Source of the DNA: Candidatus Acetothermia bacterium
GTDB taxonomy: Bacteria > Bipolaricaulota > Bipolaricaulia > UBA7950
NCBI GenBank assembly: GCA_003535305.1
Contig: DOHL01000156.1
Location: forward strand, 1-27,531
Length of the DNA: 27,531 nucleotides
Direction: 5' to 3'
The position numbers and the translations under genes are program-made. Positions within the stretch are counted from its first letter, which is position 1, and every line of letters starts with the position of its first letter. Below the pieces are notes generated by a model. The model ran no database searches and was not told where the DNA came from. It worked only from the letters and a program-made list of their open reading frames with translations. Of the stretch, positions 21,597 through 27,531 are shown one piece after another.

Positions 21597-22874
21597 ATGT
21601 GGGATAAGTTTGCTCAGATATTTAGAATCCCGGAGTTGCGTAAACGGATCGTATTTACCCTTGGAGTTTTGGTTGTCTTTCGCATTGGGACACATATTGC
21701 GCTTCCCGGAGTTGATGCAGAAGGTTTGCGTGCTTTCTTTGCCGAAGGGATTTTCGGCTTTCTCGACATGTTCGTCGGAGGGGCGTTAGGTCGCTTTTCG
21801 CTCTTTGCGCTTGGTGTCGGACCATACATCAATGCCTCGATTATTATGAGCCTGCTCGTGCCGATCATTCCAAAATTGAAGGAACTGCAGCAGCAAGGAC
21901 GAGAAGGACAGCGCCGGATCAACAAGTATACTCGCTATGGGACATTGGGGTTGGCTGTCGTGCAATCGATCGGAATATGTGCCCTCGTTGTCGGGCAAGG
22001 GCTTGCTCCAGCGACCACATGGTTCTATCTGACTTCAATCCTTACTCTTACCACCGGAACGATGTTATTGATGTGGATAGGGGAACGGATTACTGAGAAT
22101 GGGATTGGCAATGGAATCTCGATGTTGATCATGGTCGGGATCATTGCCGAGTTCCCGCGGCAGCTTTATGCTGTCTATACCGAGGTGGTGCTGGGAGTGG
22201 TGCATCCGATTTGGGCGATTATAATGCTGGCAGTTATGGTTGCGCTGATAGCCGGAGTAGTAATAGTGCAACAGGGGCGGAGAAAGATCATTATCCAGTA
22301 TGCTAAGCGGACCTCAGGCCGCCGGATTTATGGCGGTCATTCTTCCCATCTACCGATCAGGGTAAATCAGGGAGGGGTTATTCCTGTCATCTTTGCCTCA
22401 GCGCTCCTCTCTATTCCGGTAACAATGATACAATTCGTTCCTGCTCTCGACTGGTTAGGCCCATATGTTGAAATGGGAAGTCTTCCGTATATGATCGTAT
22501 TTGTGCTGATGATCTTCTTCTTTACATACTTTTATAGTTCGATAACTTTTGATCCTGATGATGTGGCGAAGAATATCCGCGAATCAGGAGGATTTATCCC
22601 TGGAGTACGACCGGGAAAGCCCTCTGCAGCTCACATTTCTGCTATTCTTAGTCGGATACTTGCCGTGGGGGCATTGTTTCTCGCCGCAATATCTGTCTTT
22701 CCGTTTATCTTTGCCGATATCAGCGGAATCAGAGGTTTTTTAGTGGGAGGGATAGGGCTTCTGATCGTCGTAGGAGTTGGGCTTGACACCCTTATGCAGA
22801 TCGAAGCTCATCTGACGATGCGCCACTATGAGAGCATTACAAAGGGCGGCGCTCTGCTCGGGAGGAGAAGATAG
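21597..22874 (+). CDS. secY: Preprotein translocase subunit SecY
   Basis: SecY (425 residues) is the channel of the Sec translocon in the inner membrane and should cross it ten times. The first segment (about residues 18-38) begins RIVFTLGVLVVFRIGTHIAL. The plug region follows with FLDMFVGGALGRFSLFALGV, then GVGPYINASIIMSLLVPIIP. The conserved cytoplasmic loop with RRIYGGHSSHLPIRVNQGGV and the segment VIPVIFASALLSIP are clear. The C5 loop that engages SecA and ribosomes is DPDDVAKNIRESGGFIPGVR. The length is normal. It lies between rplO and adk, the classical spc order. Confidence 0.98.
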   Translation: MWDKFAQIFRIPELRKRIVFTLGVLVVFRIGTHIALPGVDAEGLRAFFAEGIFGFLDMFVGGALGRFSLFALGVGPYINASIIMSLLVPIIPKLKELQQQGREGQRRINKYTRYGTLGLAVVQSIGICALVVGQGLAPATTWFYLTSILTLTTGTMLLMWIGERITENGIGNGISMLIMVGIIAEFPRQLYAVYTEVVLGVVHPIWAIIMLAVMVALIAGVVIVQQGRRKIIIQYAKRTSGRRIYGGHSSHLPIRVNQGGVIPVIFASALLSIPVTMIQFVPALDWLGPYVEMGSLPYMIVFVLMIFFFTYFYSSITFDPDDVAKNIRESGGFIPGVRPGKPSAAHISAILSRILAVGALFLAAISVFPFIFADISGIRGFLVGGIGLLIVVGVGLDTLMQIEAHLTMRHYESITKGGALLGRRR

Positions 22875-22885
22875 CAATAAGAGAG

Positions 22886-23521
22886 TTGAGACGAATCGCG
22901 CTGACTATTCTCGGTCCTCCCGGAGCAGGGAAGGGGACACAGGCAAAGATGATCGCCGAGGATACCGGCTTGGTACACCTATCTACCGGCGATATTCTGC
23001 GTGATGAGTTGGCGCGCGGAAGTGAGCTGGGACAGAAAGCGAAGCAATACATGAACAGAGGGGAACTGCTGCCCGATAATCTGATCGTCACGATGATCGA
23101 GGACCGAATCAGAGAGAAGGATGGCTTTATCTTAGACGGCTTTCCCCGTACACTTACTCAAGCCGAAGCATTGGAAGAGATCGCTGCGCTCGATTTTGCG
23201 ATCAATATCGCTTTGTCGCGGGAAGAGGTCATCGTTCGCCTTTCCGCACGCCGTGCTTGTGCTGAGTGCGGGAGAATCTATAATTTGTGGTTTGATCTAC
23301 CTGCGGGTAATAATGATGAATTGTGCGATAATTGCGGTATCAAGCTTGTGCAACGCGACGATGACACACCAGCGGTGATCGAAAAGCGGTTCGATATCTA
23401 TATGGCAGACACCCGTCCGTTGATTGAATTCTATCGTGAGCAGGGAATATTGGTAGAGGTGAATGGCGCAGCTGCCCGAGAAGAGATCTTTGCGCAAATT
23501 ATGAGAATCATCACAACATGA
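22886..23521 (+). CDS. adk: Adenylate kinase with zinc-binding lid
   Basis: Adk (211 residues) converts ATP + AMP to 2 ADP in the cytoplasm. The P-loop is LGPPGAGKGTQAKMIAEDTG (from residue 9). The AMP-binding part has HLSTGDILRDELARGSELGQ, and GFILDGFPRTLTQAEALEEI follows. The lid has four cysteines, C125, C128, C147 and C150 (CAEC and CDNC), the zinc-stabilised form, then LVQRDDDTPAVIEKRFDIY. TTG 22886 gives the usual MRRIALTILG start; its ribosome site (AAGAGAG) is weak. The stop overlaps the map start (ATGA). Confidence 0.97.
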   Translation: MRRIALTILGPPGAGKGTQAKMIAEDTGLVHLSTGDILRDELARGSELGQKAKQYMNRGELLPDNLIVTMIEDRIREKDGFILDGFPRTLTQAEALEEIAALDFAINIALSREEVIVRLSARRACAECGRIYNLWFDLPAGNNDELCDNCGIKLVQRDDDTPAVIEKRFDIYMADTRPLIEFYREQGILVEVNGAAAREEIFAQIMRIITT

Positions 23522-24324
23522 TCACACTTAAAACGAGTGATGAATTGACTGTCCTGCGTGAGAACAGTGCTGTCCTGGCAACGATAGTTAAAGCGCTGCG
23601 CAATAAGATCAATCCCGGGATAACGACAGCACATTTGGATAATATAGCGGCTGAGTTGATAAGGGAACAGGGAGCAAGAGCAGCGTTCAAGGGATACCGT
23701 GAGTTTCCGGCGACGATATGTACTTCGATCAATGAAGAGATTGTGCATGGAATCCCTTCTACAAAGAGGGTTCTCCGAGACGGAGATATCATCTCGATCG
23801 ATATCGGTTTAATACGGAACGGTCTCTATGCCGATATGGCGATTACAGTCCCGGTGGGAAAGGTATCGCCACAAGCACGAAAGTTAATATTGATTGCACG
23901 AGCCGCCTTGTTTCAAGGGATCAATCAGGTTAAAATAGGAAATCGGGTGTCGGATATCTCGCATGCCATTGGTCACTGTATCGAAGAAGAAGGATTTTAT
24001 CCTGTTAAAGAGTATGTTGGCCATGGCATCGGCAGACAATTACACGAAGATCCTTCGATACCTAACTACGGGCCTCCGGCACAGGGGGAGATGTTGCGTC
24101 CGGGGATGGTCTTAGCGCTTGAGCCGATGGTTAAGACTGATCCTCTGCCGGTTATGGTGCTGCCGGATGGATGGACCGTAGTTACTGCGACGCGGGGTCT
24201 TTCTGCTCATTGCGAACATATGGTTGCAGTGACAGAGAATGGGGCGGAGGTGCTGACGGAAATTGAGTTACTCCCGGAAGAAGGGAGCGCAAATGAGCTG
24301 ACACGAAACGAGGAGGTGTTTTAG
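23518..24324 (+). CDS. map: Methionine aminopeptidase, type I
   Basis: Map (268 residues) removes the initiator methionine from new proteins. All the metal and active-site residues are in place: H77 (IVHGIP), D95 (SIDIG), D106 (YADMA), H169 (GHGIGRQLHEDP), E202 (ALEPM) and E233 (SAHCEHMVAVTENG). The length is that of the short type I enzyme, without the N-terminal SH3-binding extension. It overlaps adk by four bases. About 15 extra residues rich in glutamate and asparagine follow the usual C-terminus. Confidence 0.97.
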   Translation: MITLKTSDELTVLRENSAVLATIVKALRNKINPGITTAHLDNIAAELIREQGARAAFKGYREFPATICTSINEEIVHGIPSTKRVLRDGDIISIDIGLIRNGLYADMAITVPVGKVSPQARKLILIARAALFQGINQVKIGNRVSDISHAIGHCIEEEGFYPVKEYVGHGIGRQLHEDPSIPNYGPPAQGEMLRPGMVLALEPMVKTDPLPVMVLPDGWTVVTATRGLSAHCEHMVAVTENGAEVLTEIELLPEEGSANELTRNEEVF

Positions 24325-24330
24325 CAAACT

Positions 24331-24570
24331 GTGGTAAAGACAGGAGGTCCGGCAAAGAAAACGGATGTTATCCGGATGAGGGGAGAAGTTGTTGAAAGTC
24401 TGTCCAATTCAATGTTTCGCGTGAAGCTGGATAATGAGCATATCGTTCTCTGTCATATATCAGGCCGTATCCGGAAGAACTATATCCGTATTTTAACAGG
24501 GGACCGCGTAACCGTCGAATTTTCCCCTTACGACTTGACTAAAGGACGGATCATCTACCGTGATAAATGA
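24331..24570 (+). CDS. infA: Translation initiation factor IF-1
   Basis: IF-1 (79 residues as drawn, 72 is usual) blocks the A site during initiation. The S1/OB fold is clear: DVIRMRGEVVESLSNSMFRV, KLDNEHIVLCHISGRIRKNY, IRILTGDRVTVEFSPYDLTK, GRIIYRDK. The start is uncertain. GTG 24331 is the only standard start codon that keeps the conserved region, but its best ribosome site (AGGAGG, 24311-24316) is 14 bases away. A perfect AGGAGGT at 24342-24348 lies inside the frame, with only ACG (24361) at a workable distance. The N-terminus MVKTGGPAKKTDVIR may therefore be too long by several residues. Confidence 0.93.
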   Translation: MVKTGGPAKKTDVIRMRGEVVESLSNSMFRVKLDNEHIVLCHISGRIRKNYIRILTGDRVTVEFSPYDLTKGRIIYRDK

Positions 24571-24612
24571 ATGCATCCGGTGCTCTTTGCCTCTGGTTTG
24601 TAATTGGTGATT

Positions 24613-24726
24613 ATGAAAGTTAGAAGTTCGGTAAAGAAGATTTGTGCTAAATGTAAGATCATCCGAAGGGATGGGAGAGTAAGAGTTATCTGCCGAAATC
24701 CGAAACATAAACAACGGCAGGGATAA
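24613..24726 (+). CDS. rpmJ: 50S ribosomal protein bL36, zinc form
   Basis: L36 (37 residues), the smallest ribosomal protein, binds near the 23S rRNA GTPase-centre side of domain VI. It reads MKVRSSVKKICAKCKIIRRD followed by GRVRVICRNPKHKQRQG. The zinc ligands are C11, C14, C27 and H32, so this is the metal-binding form. It was found by reading the gap between infA and rpsM and starts 42 bases after infA. The ribosome site is weak (GGTGA). Confidence 0.96.
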   Translation: MKVRSSVKKICAKCKIIRRDGRVRVICRNPKHKQRQG

Positions 24727-24804
24727 TAAGATGACCTAACTGCAAAGCAAGATTGTTTGCACAGTAAGACTGAAGGTCACAGATTTACGGGCGGGAGGAC
24801 TAAG

Positions 24805-25170
24805 ATGGCAAGAATAGCCGGAGTCGATTTACCAAAGCATAAGCGAATTGAGATAGGGATTTCTTATATATACGGAATTGGGAAATTTATCGCTAAAGAA
24901 ATATTACAAAAGACAGGAATATCACCTGATGTGCGAGTAAAGGATCTTACCGAAAAAGAGATCGCTGCCCTGCAACAAACACTGGATAACTATCTAGTAG
25001 AAGGAGATCTACGCCGTAAGGTTCACTCAGACATTGGTCGGCTGAAAGCGATCAATTGCTATCGTGGGATTAGGCATAAATTACGACTTCCAGTGCGTGG
25101 TCAGCGAACACAAGCCAATGCACGAACGTGGAAAGGACCACGCCCGGCCAAGGCAGGGAAGAAGAAGTAG
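24805..25170 (+). CDS. rpsM: 30S ribosomal protein uS13
   Basis: S13 (121 residues) connects the 30S head with the 50S subunit and P-site tRNA. Family pattern: MARIAGVDLPKHKRIEIGIS, YIYGIGKFIAKEIL, the helix-two-turn-helix with LVEGDLRRKVHSDIGRLKAI, then CYRGIRHKLRLPVRGQRTQA and TWKGPRPAKAGKKK. ATG 24805 follows GGGAGG by six bases and matches the family start; a longer in-frame ATG at 24757 adds 16 unrelated residues. It ends two bases before rpsK. Confidence 0.98.
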   Translation: MARIAGVDLPKHKRIEIGISYIYGIGKFIAKEILQKTGISPDVRVKDLTEKEIAALQQTLDNYLVEGDLRRKVHSDIGRLKAINCYRGIRHKLRLPVRGQRTQANARTWKGPRPAKAGKKK

Positions 25171-25172
25171 CG

Positions 25173-25505
25173 ATGGCCAAAAATATAAAGATCGACAAGG
25201 CGCAAATCCATATACATGCGAGCTTCAACAACACAATCATTACGCTGACTGATCTAAAGGGAAATCCAATTGCATGGAAGAGTCCGGGAGTTATCGGTTA
25301 TAAAGGATCGCGCAAAGGAACACCTTACGCGGCGCAGATGGCGACTGAGGCGCTGGTACGTGAAATGAGAGAGTATGGGATCAGATCAACAATGGTGCTG
25401 GTAAAAGGAACAGGCCCAGGACGACAAGCGGTTATCCAGACAATTAAAGGATCTGGTATTCGCGTCGACGAGATCAAAAACGTCACGCCAGTATCACATA
25501 GCTGA
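25173..25505 (+). CDS. rpsK: 30S ribosomal protein uS11, lacking the usual C-terminal tail
   Basis: S11 (110 residues; about 127-130 is usual) lines the mRNA exit side of the platform. The core is normal: IHIHASFNNTIITLTDLKGN, KGSRKGTPYAAQMATEALVR, VLVKGTGPGRQAVIQTIKGS, GIRVDEIKNVTPVSHS. There it stops with TGA. In most bacteria the protein continues HNGCRPPKKRRV or close to it, one of the best conserved tails in the family. The other forward frames after the stop do not encode that tail, so a simple frameshift is unlikely. An in-frame ATG at 25128 lies inside rpsM and is not used. Confidence 0.96.
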   Translation: MAKNIKIDKAQIHIHASFNNTIITLTDLKGNPIAWKSPGVIGYKGSRKGTPYAAQMATEALVREMREYGIRSTMVLVKGTGPGRQAVIQTIKGSGIRVDEIKNVTPVSHS

Positions 25506-25515
25506 GGAGAAATAG

Positions 25516-26139
25516 ATGGGAAGAGACAGGGGATTGAAATGCCGGCAATGCCGACGTGAAGAAGAGAAGCTTTTCCTGAAAGGCGACAGATGCTATACCC
25601 CAAAGTGCAGCATTGAGAAACGGGCAAACCCTCCAGGAGAGCAATCCAAACGGTGGCGTTCGCGTAAGAGCCCGTATTTGATCCGCTTGAGGGAGAAGCA
25701 GAAACTGCGCAGAATATACGGCATTAGAGAGAGACAATTTAGAAATTACGTCTTATCAGCTAAACAAGGGAAAGGAGTTGCCGGAGACGCTTTGCTCTCT
25801 ATCTTGGAACGACGCCTGGATAGTGTTCTGTATCGCTCCGGGTTTGCTGCTTCACGGACGCAAGCCCGCCAGCTGATATCACATGGTCATTTTGAGATCA
25901 ATGGGCGCAGAATGGATATTCCCTCTTATCTCGTCAAGGAGAATGACATGATAAGCGTTAAAGAATCGCGGCTCAGCTGGATTAAAGAAATTGCCGCCGC
26001 GAACAAGGAACGCACGATTCCCCACTGGATAGAGAAAGATGACGCAAGATTAAAACTTCAGGTTGCCCGCCTTCCTGGAACAGAAGACGTCAATTATACT
26101 ATTGACTTTGATCGGATCATAGAGTTTTATTCACGTTAG
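25516..26139 (+). CDS. rpsD: 30S ribosomal protein uS4, zinc form
   Basis: S4 (207 residues) starts assembly of the 16S 5' domain and in E. coli represses the alpha operon. The N-terminus has a zinc knuckle with C9, C12, C26 and C31 (KCRQC ... CYTPKC). Then come RRIYGIRERQFRNYVLSAKQ, ILERRLDSVLYRSGFAASRT and the S4 RNA-binding domain with ARQLISHGHFEINGRRMDIP and SYLVKENDMISVKESR. The ribosome site is GAGGAGA (25503-25509). It lies between rpsK and rpoA in standard alpha order. Confidence 0.98.
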   Translation: MGRDRGLKCRQCRREEEKLFLKGDRCYTPKCSIEKRANPPGEQSKRWRSRKSPYLIRLREKQKLRRIYGIRERQFRNYVLSAKQGKGVAGDALLSILERRLDSVLYRSGFAASRTQARQLISHGHFEINGRRMDIPSYLVKENDMISVKESRLSWIKEIAAANKERTIPHWIEKDDARLKLQVARLPGTEDVNYTIDFDRIIEFYSR

Positions 26140-26150
26140 GAGTAACAGGG

Positions 26151-27119
26151 ATGACAGATTTCATTTTACCTGATGGCGTATATGTAAGAGATGAACTGAC
26201 GGATCGATACGGAAAGATCGTTATGGAGCCGCTGGAAAGAGGATATGGAACGACAATCGGCAATGCACTGCGACGTGTCCTTCTATCTTCTATTCCCGGG
26301 GCAGCAGTAGTGCGCGTCACCTTCGATGGAAAATACCATGAGTATGACACGATCACCGGAGTTCGAGAGACGATCCTCGAAATCATCCTCAATATAAAGG
26401 AACTTGCGCTTCGTTTATTGAATGGCGATGCAGAACGCCTTTATATCGATAAAAAAGGGCCTTGTCAAATAACAGCAGCTGATATTGAACCGAATGCAAG
26501 AGTGCGAATCATCAACGATGACCTGCACATTGCCTCTCTTAACGCGGAAGGGAGGCTCGAAATGGAACTGGAAATCGAAACTGGGTATAGCTATCGTCCG
26601 GCAGAGTTGAATCGTCTGGAGGATTCTCCCCTCGCGCTTATCCCGGTTGACTCCGATTTTTCTCCTGTTAAACAAGTGAACTTCCAAATAGAGGAGATGC
26701 GTGTAGGAGGTCGGACCGGTTATGAGCGATTAATCCTCGATCTGACGACCGACGGGGGAATAAAACCGGAAGAGGCAATAAACGAAGCAGCCCATATTTT
26801 GCAAATGCACTTTAACTTGTTTGAGAAATTTGCTGAGCACCCGCTGCGAATGGAAGCAAGCAAAGCACCAGTTGAAGAAGAAGTCATTATTGATGAGCCT
26901 CCTGCGGCGTCGATAAATGAATTAGATTTTGATTCACGGACGCTCAATTTACTTTTGGAGGCAGGGATAACAACGGTAGATAAACTACGTAATCGTTCTA
27001 AGGAAGAGCTCAGTGACATTCATGGTTTGGGGCCGAAGACCTTGGAGAAAATAAAGGGAAAACTGGCCGATTATGACTCTGTTAAAGAAAAGAATGAAGG
27101 AGACGTCAGTGAGGCATAG
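26151..27119 (+). CDS. rpoA: DNA-directed RNA polymerase subunit alpha
   Basis: The alpha subunit (322 residues) dimerises to nucleate RNA polymerase assembly and contacts promoter DNA and activators. The N-terminal domain has the assembly signature MEPLERGYGTTIGNALRRVL followed by LSSIPGAAVVRVTFDG. The C-terminal domain (about 255-322) is LDFDSRTLNLLLEAGITTVD, then LSDIHGLGPKTLEKIKGKL. R263 and N266 match the UP-element-binding R265 and N268 of E. coli, and the GxKT/S helix start is kept, so binding of upstream promoter DNA is expected. It overlaps rplQ by 11 nt. Confidence 0.98.
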   Translation: MTDFILPDGVYVRDELTDRYGKIVMEPLERGYGTTIGNALRRVLLSSIPGAAVVRVTFDGKYHEYDTITGVRETILEIILNIKELALRLLNGDAERLYIDKKGPCQITAADIEPNARVRIINDDLHIASLNAEGRLEMELEIETGYSYRPAELNRLEDSPLALIPVDSDFSPVKQVNFQIEEMRVGGRTGYERLILDLTTDGGIKPEEAINEAAHILQMHFNLFEKFAEHPLRMEASKAPVEEEVIIDEPPAASINELDFDSRTLNLLLEAGITTVDKLRNRSKEELSDIHGLGPKTLEKIKGKLADYDSVKEKNEGDVSEA

Positions 27120-27459
27120 ACAAAAGATCCCGAAATTGAGCATGAAGAGAAGCCACCGCAAGAGCGTGCTGACGAACTTAGCGAAAGCGCTTATCAAGTA
27201 TGAAAAAGTCGATACAACGTTTGCCTGTGGTAAAGCAGCGCAACCATATGCAGAAAAGATGATTACCTTGGGGCGGCGCGGCGACCTCCATGCACGGCGC
27301 ATAGTCTTTTCTAAATTTCAGGATAAAGAAGTGGTCGATAAATTGTTCACCGAAATCGGACCTCGCTATAAAGATCGGCCAGGCGGATATACGCGCTTAT
27401 TAAAATTAGGACCGCGCCAAGGAGATGGAGCGGAAATGGTGCGGATACTGCTCGTCTGA
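27109..27459 (+). CDS. rplQ: 50S ribosomal protein bL17
   Basis: L17 (116 residues) sits near the tunnel exit. The start GTG 27109 gives the standard (M)RHRQKIPKLSMKRSHRKSVL, and AAGGAG (27097-27102) is six bases ahead. ATG codons at 27073 and 27094 lie further inside rpoA and would add residues not found in the family. Other conserved parts: NLAKALIKYEKVDTTFACGK, HARRIVFSKFQDKEVVDKLF, GPRYKDRPGGYTRLLKLGPR, GDGAEMVRILLV. It is the last gene of the alpha cluster here; the last 72 nt of the window show nothing I can name. Confidence 0.97.
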   Translation: MRHRQKIPKLSMKRSHRKSVLTNLAKALIKYEKVDTTFACGKAAQPYAEKMITLGRRGDLHARRIVFSKFQDKEVVDKLFTEIGPRYKDRPGGYTRLLKLGPRQGDGAEMVRILLV

Positions 27460-27531
27460 TTGTAAAGATTGGTTCTTCCATATCTACTCTGATGTTAAAA
27501 CGGGCGAAAAACGCAGGTTCACCGCTATATC

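Noticed and set aside
24571..24603. Ten-codon frame MHPVLFASGL between infA and rpmJ
   Set aside because: No ribosome site of its own and too short to separate from chance.

Overview
The window is a bacterial chromosome segment of moderate GC content (no exact value was computed). It carries the backbone of the translation and transcription machinery: rpoC followed by the str, S10, spc and alpha ribosomal protein clusters, all on the + strand and tightly packed. The ribosomal proteins are bacterial in form. S14 (short type Z), S4, L24, L36 and the adenylate kinase lid all keep their cysteine zinc sites. Starts are mixed ATG, GTG and TTG behind purine-rich Shine-Dalgarno sequences. No mobile-element enzymes, tRNA, rRNA or CRISPR array were seen. 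The lineage cannot be named from the sequence alone. The isolated rpoC, the divergent beta' subunit, the absence of tuf and rpmD from their usual places and a palindromic intergenic repeat suggest a poorly sampled, deep-branching bacterium.

Layout. Positions 1-454 hold the start of a minus-strand gene that runs off the window and carries an early in-frame stop. From 810 to 3117 are a small NifU-type Fe-S scaffold, a long-form ribosome hibernation factor and a ThiI-like PP-loop protein with a degraded ATP-binding motif. A near-consensus promoter (3159-3187) and a leader of about 380 nt precede a zinc-ribbon FmdB-type regulator. After a hairpin comes rpoC (4109-9055), without rpoB upstream. A fully consensus sigma70-type promoter, overlapped by a perfect dyad, then starts rpsL-rpsG-fusA-rpsJ.

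Between rpsJ and rplC lies a 131-nt palindromic, cloverleaf-shaped repeat (12610-12740), the most unusual non-coding object here. It is followed by the rest of the S10 and spc clusters: rplC-rplD-rplW-rplB-rpsS-rplV-rpsC-rplP-rpmC-rpsQ-rplN-rplX-rplE-rpsN-rpsH-rplF-rplR-rpsE-rplO-secY. The final block is adk-map-infA-rpmJ-rpsM-rpsK-rpsD-rpoA-rplQ. Many neighbours overlap by 1-11 nt, which suggests translational coupling.

The genes form one functional programme: ribosome assembly (both subunits), translation initiation and elongation (IF-1, EF-G), RNA polymerase subunits alpha and beta', membrane export (SecY), N-terminal methionine removal (Map) and nucleotide balance (Adk), with ribosome hibernation and Fe-S or sulfur-related genes upstream. 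I found no clearly new multi-gene system. The points worth checking are the palindromic repeat, the isolated and unusual rpoC, the PP-loop-degenerate ThiI-like protein, the short S11, several perfect inverted repeats (including one inside rplB) and a 15-codon leader ORF before rplE.
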